A stretch of DNA of 64,000 nucleotides, from positions 20,375,123 to 20,439,122 of the forward strand of contig OZ025263.1 in NCBI GenBank assembly GCA_964019135.1, read 5' to 3'. The notes below the pieces were generated by a model. It saw only the letters and a list, made by a program, of their open reading frames with translations, did not search any database and was not told the DNA's origin. Positions 9,781-19,087 of the stretch are shown here, in pieces (position 1 is the first letter of the stretch; each line of letters begins with the position of its first letter). The DNA comes from Arenicola marina (taxonomy: Eukaryota; Annelida; Polychaeta; Arenicolidae). The position numbers and the translations under genes are program-made.

Positions 9781-12700
9781 CGGTGCCGTCGCGGTGCCGT
9801 CGCCTTGCCGTCGTGGTGCCGTCTCCTTGCCGTCGCTTTGCCGTCGCCTTGCCGTCGCCTTGCCGTCGCCTTGCCGTCGTGGTGCCGTCGCCTTGCCGTC
9901 GTGGTGCCGTCGCCTTGCCGTTGCGGTGCCGTCGCCTTGCCGTCGTGGTGCCGTCGTGGTGCCGTCGCCTTGCCGTCGCGATGCCGTCGCCTTGCCGTCG
10001 CCTTGCCGTCGTGGTGCCGTCGTGGTGCCGTCGCCTTGCCGTCGCGGTGCCGTCGCCTTGCCGTCGCTATGCCGTCGTGGTGCCGTCGCCTTGCCGTCGT
10101 GGTGCCGTCGCCTTGCCATCGCCTTGCCGCCGTGGTGCCGTCGTCTTGCTGTCGCCTTGCCGTCGCCTTGCCGTCGTGGTGCCGTCGTGGTGCCGTCGCC
10201 TTGCCGTCGTGGTGCCGTCGTGGTGCCGTCGCCTTGCCGTCGCGATGCCGTCGCCTTGCCGTCGCCTTGCCGTCGTGGTGCCGTCGCGGTGCCGTCGCCT
10301 TGCCGTCGCTATGCCGTCGTGGTGCCGTCGCCTTGCCGTCGTGGTGCCGTCGCCTTGCCATCGCCTTGCCGCCGTGGTGCCGTCGTCTTGCTGTCGCCTT
10401 GCCGTCGCCTTGCCGTCGCGGTGCCGTCGTGGTGCCGTCGCCTTGCCGTCGCGGTGCCGTCGCCTTGCCATCGCCTTGCCGCCGTGGTGCCGTCGCCTTG
10501 CTGTTGCCTTGCTGTCGCCTTGCCGTCGCCTTGCCGTCGTGGTGCCGTCGCCTTGCCGTCGCGGTGCCGTCGCCTTGCCATCGCCTTGCCGCCGTGGTGC
10601 CGTCGCCTTGCTGTCGCCTTGCTGTCGCCTTGCCTTCGCCTTGCCGTCGTGGTGCCGTCGCCTTGCCGTCGTGGTGCCGTCGCTTTGCCGTCGCCTTGCC
10701 GTCGTGGTGCCGTCGCCTTGCCGTCGCGGTGCCGTCGCCTTGCCGTCGCCTTGCCGTTGCGGTGCCCGTCGCCTTGCCGTCGCGGTGCCGTCGCGGCGCC
10801 GACGCGGTGCAGTCGCGGTGCCCTCGCGGCGCCGTCGCGGCGCCGGCGCGGTGCCGTCGCCTTACCGTCGCGGTGCCGTCGCGGTGCCGTCGCGGTGCCG
10901 TCGCCTTAGCGCCGTGGTGCCGGCGCGGTGCCGTCGCGGTGCCGTCGCCTTAGCGCCGTGGTGCCGTCGCGGTGCCATCGCGGTGCCGTCGCCTTAGCGC
11001 CGTGGTACCGGCGCGGTGCCCGTCGCCTTGCCGTCGCCTTGCCGTCGCCTTGCCGTCGTGGTGCCGTCGCCTTGCCGTCGTGGTGCCGTCGCCTTGCCGT
11101 TGCGGTGCCCGTCGCCTTGCCGTCGCGGTGCCGTCGCGGCGCCGACGCGGTGCAGTCGCGGTGCCCTCGCGGCGCGCGTCGCGGCGCCGGCGCGGTGCCG
11201 TCGCCTTACCGTCGCGGTGCCGTCGCGGTGCCGTCGCGGTGCCGTCGCCTTAGCGCCGTGGTGCCGGCGCGGTGCCGTCGCGGTGCCGTCGCCTTAGCGC
11301 CGTGGTGCCGTCGCGGTGCCATCGCGGTGCCGTCGCCTTAGCGCCGTGGTACCGGCGCGGTGCCCGTCGCCTTGCCGTCGCCTTGCCGTCGCCTTGCCGT
11401 CGTGGTGCCGTCGCCTTGCCGTCGTGGTGCCGTCGCCTTGCCGTCGCGGTGCCATCACCTTGCCGTCGCTATGCCGTCGTGGTGCCGTCGCCTTGCCGTC
11501 GCGGTGCCGTCGCCTTGCCGTCGCCTTGCCGTCGTGGTGCCGTCGCCTTGCTGTCGCCTTGCTGTCGCCTTGCTGTCGCCTTGCTGTCGCCTCGCTGTCG
11601 CCTTGCCGTCGCCTTGCCGTCGTGGTGCCGTCGCCTTGCCGTCGTGGTGCCGTCGCTTTGCCGTCGCCTTGCCGTCGTGGTGCCGTCGCCTTGCCGTCGC
11701 GGTGCCGTCGCCTTGCCGTCGCCTTGCCGTCGCGGTGCCCGTCGCCTTGCCGTCGCTTTGCCGTCGCCTTGCCGTCACCTTGCGGTCGCCTTGCCGTCAC
11801 CTTGCCGTCGCGGTGCCGTCGCGGCGCCGACGCCTTGCCGTCGCCTTGCCGTCACCTTGCCGTCGCGGTGCCGTCGCGGCGCCGACGCGGTGCAGTCGCG
11901 GTGCCCTCGCGGCGCCGTCGCGGCGCCGGCGCGGTGCCGTCGCCTTACCGTCGCAGTGCCATCGCGGTGCCGTCGCCTTAGCGCCGTGGTGCCGGCGCGG
12001 TGCCGTCGCGGTGCGGTCGCGGTGCCGTCGCCTTAGCGCCGTGGTGCCGGCGCGGTGCCATCGCGGTGCCGTCGCCTTGCCGTCGTGGTGCCGTCGCTTT
12101 GCCGTCGCCTTGCCGTCGCCTTGCCGTCGCGGTGCCCGTCGCCTTGCCGTCGCCTTGCCGTCGCCTTGCCGTCACCTTGCGGTCGCCTTGCCGTCACCTT
12201 GCCGTCGCGGTGCCGTCGCGGCGCCGACGCCTTGCCGTCGCCTTGCCGTCACCTTGCCGTCGCGGTGCCGTCGCGGCGCCGACGCGGTGCAGTCGCGGTG
12301 CCCTCGCGGCGCCGTCGCGGCGCCGGCGCGGTGCCGTCGCCTTACCGTCGCGGTGCCATCGCGGTGCCGTCGCCTTAGCGCCGTGGTGCCGGCGCGGTGC
12401 CGTCGCGGTGCGGTCGCGGTGCCGTCGCCTTAGCGCCGTGGTGCCGGCGCGGTGCCATCGCGGTGCCGTCGCCTTAGCGCCGTGGTGCCGTCGCGGTGCC
12501 ATCGCGGTGCCGTCGCCTTAGCGCCGTGGTGCCGGCGCGGTGCCCGTCGCCTTGCCGTCGCCTTGCCGTCGCCTAGCTGTCGTGGTGCCGTCGCCTTGCC
12601 GTCGTGGTGCCGTCGCCTTGCCGTCGCGGTGCCGTCACCTTGCCGTCGCTATGCCGTCGTGGTGCCGTCGCCTTGCCGTTGCGGTGCCGTCGCCTTGCCG

Positions 12701-13357
12701 TCGCCTTGCCGTCGTGGTGCCGTCGCCTTGCTGTCGCCTTGCCGTCGCCTTGCCGTCGTGGCGCCGTCGCGGTGCCGTAGCCTTGCCGTCGCCTTGCCGT
12801 CGCCTTGCCGTCGCCTTGCCGTCGCCTTGCCGTCGCCTTGCCGTCGTGGTGCCGTCGCCTTGCCGTCGCGATGCCGTCGCCGTGCCGTCGCCTTGCCATC
12901 GTGGTGCCGTCGCCTTGCCGTCGCCTTGCCGTCGCCTTGCCGTCGCTTTGCCGTCGTGGTGCCGTCGCCTTGCCGTCGCCTTGCCGTCGCCTTGCCGTCG
13001 CTTTGCCGTCGTGGTGCCGTCGCCTTGCTGTCGCCTTGCCGTCGCCTTGCCGTCGCCTTGCCGTCGTGGTGCCGTCACCTTGCCGTCGCGGTGCCGTCAC
13101 CTTGCCGTCGCCTTGCCGTCGTGGTGCCGTCACCTTGCCGTCGCGGTGCCGTCACCTTGCCGTCGCGGTGCCGTCGCCTTAGCGCCGTCGCGGCGCCGAC
13201 GCGGTGCAGTCGCGGTGCCGGCGCGGTGCAGTTGCGGTGCCGGCGCGGTGCAGTCGCGGTGCAGTCGCGGTGCCGGCGCGGTGCAGTCGCGGTGCAGTCG
13301 CGGTGCCGGCGCGGTGCAGTCGCGGTGCCGTCGCGGTGCCGTCGCGGTGCCGTCGCG
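9781..13357. repeat. CpG-dense 11-bp minisatellite, about 325 units, with higher-order structure
   Basis: The unit is GCCGTCG followed by a variable four-base end: CCTT, TGGT, CGGT, CTTT, CGAT or CTAT. Each unit carries at least two CpGs. The 11-bp period is not a multiple of 3 and rarely contains a stop word, so long frames stay open on both strands with an 11-residue periodicity; these are not genes. A higher-order layer spans about 10760-12540. Landmark GTGGTACCGGCG recurs at 11002 and 11346 (344 bp apart). ACCTTGCGGTC recurs at 11777 and 12174, and GTGCAGTCGCGG at 11890 and 12287 (both 397 bp apart). The last 160 bp switch to GTGCAGTCGCG / GTGCCGGCGCG variants. Confidence 0.95.
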
Positions 13358-13640
13358 GCTCCGCGTTGAGCGGACGTTTTCTACTCTTGGATCGTCGGTC
13401 GGCGTGCCGTCGACGTTTCAGCCAATCGGAATAAAATGCGGCACGATGAAGCAACCCATGATCTTTAACATGGCGACTGTCGCAAAAGGACTTGGCCGCC
13501 TGGAGTACATGTACAGGCCAAGAATCGAGAAGCGGAAGGCGCGACGGCAAGTGTCGCTTGTCGCTAAGTCTTGATGTCGCTTGTAAATCCAGCGGCGGCG
13601 CGGGGAAGGCAGGTAGGTACTTTGGTTGGTGTAGGTTGGG
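13358..13640 (+). promoter_or_regulatory. Array-edge sequence with CCAAT motif, short ORF and donor-like site
   Basis: Immediately right of the CpG-rich array lies a CCAAT box (AGCCAATCGG, about 13418-13427). It is followed by an ATG opening a 34-codon frame (MATVAKGLGRLEYMYRPRIE and onward) that stops at 13574. Slightly downstream, GCAG/GTAGGT resembles a splice donor (about 13613). Together these could be a 5' exon of an unrecognised transcript beside a CpG-rich region. No protein family was recognised and no downstream exon was found, so this is tentative. Confidence 0.2.
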
Positions 13641-13737
13641 CACTGTAACCTATGTAGGACATATCGCGGCAACGGAAACGGTCAACGTAGAAAGGAGCCA
13701 TGCCTCCGGGAACAACCTTCTACTCTTTTCGAAGAAA

Positions 13738-13806
13738 GACATTTGCGCCAGAGATTCGAACCACGCACCGGCTGCTTGGGTTGGCCCAGCAGAGCAAACT
13801 CGACAC
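13738..13806 (-). mobile_element. tRNA-derived SINE head or tRNA-like sequence
   Basis: On the minus strand an A-box-like TTGCTCTGCTGG (13797-13786) is followed 35 bases later by a nearly perfect B box, GGTTCGAATC (13762-13753). That is tRNA spacing. Cloverleaf pairing is imperfect, so an intact tRNA gene is unlikely; a SINE head or tRNA relic fits better. Confidence 0.45.
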
Positions 13807-15276
13807 CCCTCCTATCTAGGCCCCCGGTCACATGGCCGAGAAGGCACGACCTTTCTGTGCCCTTCAGGATCCCCCCTCCCCTCCCATCAGTCGTTCGGAT
13901 GCCTACGCACCCCCCCCCCCCCCAGCCACCCCCTTAGCGCATCCCCTCTTTCTTAATACGAATATATCACTGGCATTTTACGCGCGGCTCCGTTGCGTAT
14001 GACAAATATTTTAAATTTCTGCGGCTTCTTGGGTGGAATAAACAGGGAGGATGTTTTTTTAATGAACGTGTTTTGCTAGGTCTTCTCCGCCAAACAGGTA
14101 AAGAATAGATGACGGATCTAAACAGACAGAACTCCAGGCGAAGCAGCGACATCATTCTAAAGCAGTGAGATTATAAAATGAGATATAAGATGAGATATAA
14201 GGGCCCGTAAAGCAAGACCTATATCTCTGATCGTTAATTGTCTTTCTGCGGATAACAAATATTATCATATAGGCTATCCCTGTAAAAACAACCATCGTGG
14301 GTTATCTGAGGGAAGAAAACAAACCGCTTTAAATTCCGGTGTCGGGTATCATGTCGTTGTGAATGTGGGCGATCATCTTCATCAAAGGTATTATTTATTT
14401 CCAGCGGAGTGGTGTGGTGATCAGAGGTTAGCAGGGGGTGGGGGGGGGGGGGATGCATGAAGTTTTAGAATAAAAATTACGAGTTTATGGGTAAATGCAA
14501 GAGCTTTCTCACCGCGGTGTTCCTTTTTCCAAGTGTGAAAATGCACCCCAAGTATCATACGGCCCTAACAAGTTACATCGTTTAATCTGCGTGTTATATA
14601 AGAAACATGCATTTCATCGCATGATGTTATCGCAATACAGCGGATGAAGTCTTGGGCAGTAGCTGTGGAACTGATTTCACAATCGAAAACCTGTGTGGCT
14701 ACCACAATGAAACTACAGAACAGTATCTATATACAGTCCAGAAGTTAGTGTCAATTAAACATGCATGTAGAAAAGCCGGGATACACATACTAACAGGGTA
14801 GTTATTATCTTATGACGCGTAGGGGGTTCTGGGGAAAAGTAGATTCGAGAATAGAAGGCTTTGCAGATTTTTACGGAGTCGTTGAGCTCAATCTATATGC
14901 CCACGGGCTTTCGTTTTGTCAGATTGTATTGAGCCATGGCTAGATACTGCCTGGGGACGGGTGAGGATAATCGGAGGGGGTGCGGGGGTGGGGGGGGGGG
15001 GTGCTCTTTGTGTCTCCACTTGATCCGTCACTGACGTCCCTCAGACTGGATCATGTTAATATAAAACTAAATGTATTTGTATAGAAACAAGATCCCTTTT
15101 TTGATGATAGCTTATTAGCATAAAACGAAGTTTGCAAAGATCCACTCAGATGCTACCATACACATTAACATAAAAACTCTACAGTAATCTCTTCAGATTA
15201 ATTCATGTCAACGTCTGACAATATCTATAGGCGTAGGAATTATCGCCTCATTAAAATCACAATGTCAGACATTTGC

Positions 15277-15365
15277 CACCGGGAGTGGGTAAAGCGGCCA
15301 TATATATCTACATATTCGTCATTAAAAACCAACCCAACCGGTCGCGGGTTCGAGCCCTGCCTGTA
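15277..15365 (+). mobile_element. tRNA-derived SINE head (perfect B box)
   Basis: GGGTTCGAGCCC (15346-15357) matches the Pol III B-box consensus exactly, and TGGGTAAAGCGG (15286-15297) matches the A box with one mismatch. The boxes are about 60 bases apart, longer than in a normal tRNA, with AT-rich sequence between. This fits a SINE head or a tRNA relic carrying an insertion. Confidence 0.45.
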
Positions 15366-17344
15366 TCCGTCGACCGTTTTATTCACTTTAATCTCATTTC
15401 TCAGGAGGGTCTTTGGCCCGGTTTCGCCCATATGTGCACAAGGGTGGCCTAAAATGCCTATATAGCCCTCTCATCGGCAGGAGGATATAGTAAAGTCCTT
15501 TGCTGCCTGCATGGCCGCCAACGCGTGTTCATAGCGACATCATCGCCCAGGCTCCGTAAGTTCGCAACGGCTGAGACCGAATATGTCACCCTCGAAAAGA
15601 ACAGACATTATGGAGCTGGGTGAAATACTCGGCCACGGTCGTTTCGAAGTGGCGAGCCGTGCCGGGTTGATGTGTGGTGGCGGGGTGAGGAGGCGGGGTG
15701 AGGTGAGTTATGGCGTGTAATTACAGTTAGATACAAGCCTGGGGAGACGTCGGTGAGCATCAGGCTCTAATTTGACACACAAACTATAACGAGACTTTAT
15801 ATCTCCTCCGTTTGGCGTCGCCAAAAAAAACTCCGGTCATTAGCTTGTCAGCGGTGGATGGTTTCACAACAGAACTTGGCACAACACTTCACCCTACAAA
15901 TCATCTTCTGTATAGGTGCGTGCCCTCATATTTCAGACCTAATTAGTCGCAATAGCCCCGGTGTGGATAGCATATATATATGTATATAAGGGGCTGGAAG
16001 GGGGGCGGAGGGAATTATTTTTTTTCCGGTAGCGGGTGAAGCCAAGCGTTTGGTGTATACGGCATGCATGCGGTAAATGATGACGCTGTCGCTGATAAAG
16101 GAGTGGGGGTGGTGGTGGGGTGGCGAGGGTGGTGGTGATGAATGAGAGGGTGTGGGTGTGGGGCAGGGTAGGGGGCGATATCAGGGCGTGGAACAGTGCA
16201 AAATCACGCAGATAATATAACCCTTTAAATTTAAATTTACGAGCATGCACTGGTGTCGAAGTGGCTGTTTTGTTTTTTTGCGTGCGATTTCATACCTCAC
16301 ATAGATGTACTGGAGGAGACCGCCAGTTTTTTTTTCACATCATGCACGAGTTCTTACTTTACCATGCCCAGTTACCAGGAGAGGCGGTATGAAAGGTATC
16401 AATTAAACCTCTTATGTACTCGCGCCAGGTCAAGGGGTATCACGGGAAACATGCTAAAGAGCCTACGTCAGGGAGCCTATTAAGTTTTGCAAATGGTAAA
16501 AAATTAATAACAGAGCGATGAATACCGGATAAAAACATGCGCCGAGACCGCTTCCGGCCACATCAGTCTGCGCATATACAGATATCAGCTCAGCCAATCA
16601 GAAACCGTGTTCTCTTGTCGCCTTTCAGATACGATCTCCGCCAAACAAAATGCGACTGGGAGTGGAAATGATCCAGGAAGAAAAACCCAAGGCTTTGAGG
16701 GTGAAATTTGGCTCGGGTTCCATATTTCATATGCTAATAAGCAGTGATTTTCGCGCGGTTTCTGAACGAGTCAAATTCCTGGGGAATTCACTAAGGTGAC
16801 CAAAAATGTTGTATAAATATAGTCACTCATTTCCTCTGGTGTTAACTGCCAGTGGAAAGCGAACTTATTTGTTTTGAGTACAGTTCATCTGTAAATGATA
16901 TATTTGTGATAACATAACTGTAATAGATATGTTAGTGACACAGTTACAAAAATAATGAAAATTATGTATTCCACGCGCATGGATGGGGGGAGGGGGGGGT
17001 GCAAGGGCCCCCCTTGCCCCCTCCCCACCCCCGTGTTCCCAAATCCCGAAGAATAAGTTTCTTTATTCCCAGGTTACGACAAATTAAATGGAAAAGTCCC
17101 CAAATTCAATGGAAGAGGCGGATACTTGATATAAATTGGCGATTTCCCGATTCCCGATTATTTAATATTACAATTCTCAGTTCACGATTAATGAAAATCC
17201 TTGATTACGACGGTCGGCTAACATCTCATTCTCAGTTCCCGAAGAATTATTTTGCTCATTCCCAGTTCACGATAAAATGATAAGCCCGTTCCCGAGGAAC
17301 TGAAATACCCCTTGCCCTCATGCGCAGTATGAAATAAGGTTAGT

Positions 17345-18290
17345 CAGTCCGGGCTTACAAGTCAAGTGTCCAGTCAGGGCTTACAAGTCAAGTGTCCAGT
17401 CAGGGCTTACAAGTCAAGTGTCCAGTCCGGGCTTACAAGTCAAGTGTCCAGTCAGGGCTTACAAGACAAGTGTCCAGTCAGGGCTTACAAGTCAAGTGTC
17501 CAGTCAGGGCTTACAAGTCAAGTGTCCAGTCAGGGCTTACAAGTCAAGTGTCCAGTCAGGGCTTACAAGTCAAGTGTCCAGTCTGGGCTTACAAGTCAAG
17601 TGTCCAGTCAGGGCTTACAAGTCAAGTGTCCAGTCCGGGCTTACAAGTCAAGTGTCCAGTCAGGGCTTACAAGTCAAGTGTCCAGTCAGGGCTTACAAGT
17701 CAAGTGTCCAGTCCGGGCTTACAAGTCAAGTGTCCAGTCAGGGCTTACAAGTCAAGTGTCCAGTCCGGGCTTACAAGTCAAGTGTCCAGTCCGGGCTTAC
17801 AAGTCAAGTGTCCAGTCCGGGCTTACAAGTCAAGTGTCCAGTCAGGGCTTACAAGTCAAGTGTCCAGTCCGGGCTTACAAGTCAAGTGTCCAGTCCGGGC
17901 TTACAAGTCAAGTGTCCAGTCAGGGCTTACAAGTCAAGTGTCCAGTCAGGGCTTACAAGTCAAGTGTCCAGTCCGGGCTTACAAGTCAAGTGTCCAGTCC
18001 GGGCTTACAAGTCAAGTGTCCAGTCAGGGCTTACAAGTCAAGTGTCCAGTCAGGGCTTACAAGTCAAGTGTCCAGTCCGGGCTTACAAGTCAAGTGTCCA
18101 GTCCGGGCTTACAAGTCAAGTGTCCAGTCCGGGCTTACAAGTCAAGTGTCCAGTCAGGGCTTACAAGTCAAGTGTCCAGTCCGGGCTTACAAGTCAAGTG
18201 TCCAGTCAGGGCTTACAAGTCAAGTGTCCAGTCAGGGCTTACAAGTCAAGTGTCCAGTCCGGGCTTACAAGTCAAGTGTCCAGTCAGGAC
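17345..18290. repeat. 26-bp minisatellite, 36 copies in perfect register
   Basis: The unit opens CAGTCMGGGCTTACAAGTCA and ends AGTGTC. Thirty-six full units run from 17345 to 18280 without a single indel, followed by a partial unit. Nearly all variation is at one site, base 6: C in copies 1, 4, 12, 15, 17-19, 21, 22, 25, 26, 29-31, 33 and 36, T in copy 10, A elsewhere. Copy 6 also has ACAAGACAAG. Because 26 is not a multiple of 3, all three plus frames show the same 26-residue cycle; none is taken as a gene. Confidence 0.97.
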
Positions 18291-18295
18291 GTCGA

Positions 18296-18480
18296 ACGAA
18301 GTAATGACGTTAGTTTGTCAGGTCTGAGTTGAGTTGTCAGTTGTCAGTTGTCAGTAATAATGTATATTCGCCAAGTGTGAAATGATAACCCAATGACGTT
18401 AAGTCTAATATTTAATTACGTTAAATGTGACGTAATGATATTTGTCCTTCAAATAATGACGTAATGACGTAATGTTTGAA
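18296..18480. promoter_or_regulatory. Cluster of TGACGT (CRE/ATF half-site-like) motifs
   Basis: Within about 180 bp directly right of the 26-bp array, TGACGT occurs at least five times: twice as AATGACGTTA, once as GTGACGTAAT and in the tandem AATGACGTAATGACGTAATG. A short TTGTCAG triplet repeat also lies here. TGACGTAA words are bound by CREB/ATF and PAR-bZIP factors in animals. The cluster could be regulatory or a short degenerate tandem repeat. Confidence 0.35.
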
Positions 18481-18489
18481 ATGGCAATT

Positions 18490-19085
18490 TACAATTTACC
18501 GATCGAGTGACACAGTGTTCATTTGTCGCATAGTGGAGGAAGGGTTTGCCCTGTGAGTCAGGAAGACCACACCATGGGAAGCTCCTATAAGGCTGCCGCA
18601 CATAACTTGAACCCACACTGAAAACTGAAAAATTATAAAAGCGTGACACCATAAAATGAGATAACGCCCTTTCGTATTGATAACATCGCGGCCAAGACGT
18701 TTGCGGTGTTTAGCAACGACTCTACCCCTGCAAAAACAGATTCGGTGAAATAATAATTCAAGAGTATTAATGACTGCGGCCTGCAGTAGACTGGTAAAGG
18801 TGGTGGTTATATCTGTCATTATCTGTACGGGTTACAACATTTGATACCGGGTGTAGTTTTATAGCTGGCGGCGGAACACGATGTGCAGGATAACGAGGCA
18901 GATCGAGGTGACCCGCCCTCGCGTTAACGAGAGGTACAGCTGCCGCGGCACAAGTCGTGACGAGATCTACCCGATGAATGTAACTGACGTGGGGATTTGT
19001 TTGCACATCGCGTATCGCGTACGTAGGGGTAATTAGTTAGTTAGTTAGGTGCCCAAGATTTGAAATGTGTGAGTTTACTAAATGT
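18490..19085. other. Ordinary sequence between two arrays
   Basis: No coding exon, repeat or motif recognised. The sequence is of mixed composition and has a short TTAGTTAGTTAG run at about 19034. Confidence 0.4.
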
Positions 19086-19087
19086 TA

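Larger units (their letters stand above)
13640..17340. other. Gene-free stretch of mixed sequence
   Basis: Apart from the two tRNA-like pieces I recognise no coding exon. A perfect-stem G/C hairpin lies at about 16992-17023 (GGGGGTGCAAGGG pairing with CCCCCTTGCCCCC). From 17030 to 17300 words such as TTCCCAGTTC, TTCCCGATT and CCCGAAGAAT recur imperfectly, which looks like degenerate dispersed-repeat sequence. G homopolymer runs occur near 14440 and 14990. Confidence 0.5.

Noticed and set aside
9644-13574. Open frames of up to 421 codons on both strands in the 11-bp array
   Set aside because: They follow from an 11-bp unit lacking stop words; all frames show the same 11-residue cycle, which is not how a selected coding sequence behaves.
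17345-18290. CRISPR-like regular repeat pattern (also 49841-50367 and 62287-62675)
   Set aside because: Units abut directly with no unique spacers, and the context is animal genomic DNA.
17366-18332. Three overlapping frames of about 310 codons in the 26-bp array
   Set aside because: The same 26-residue cycle appears in all three frames because 26 is not a multiple of 3; variation ignores codon position.
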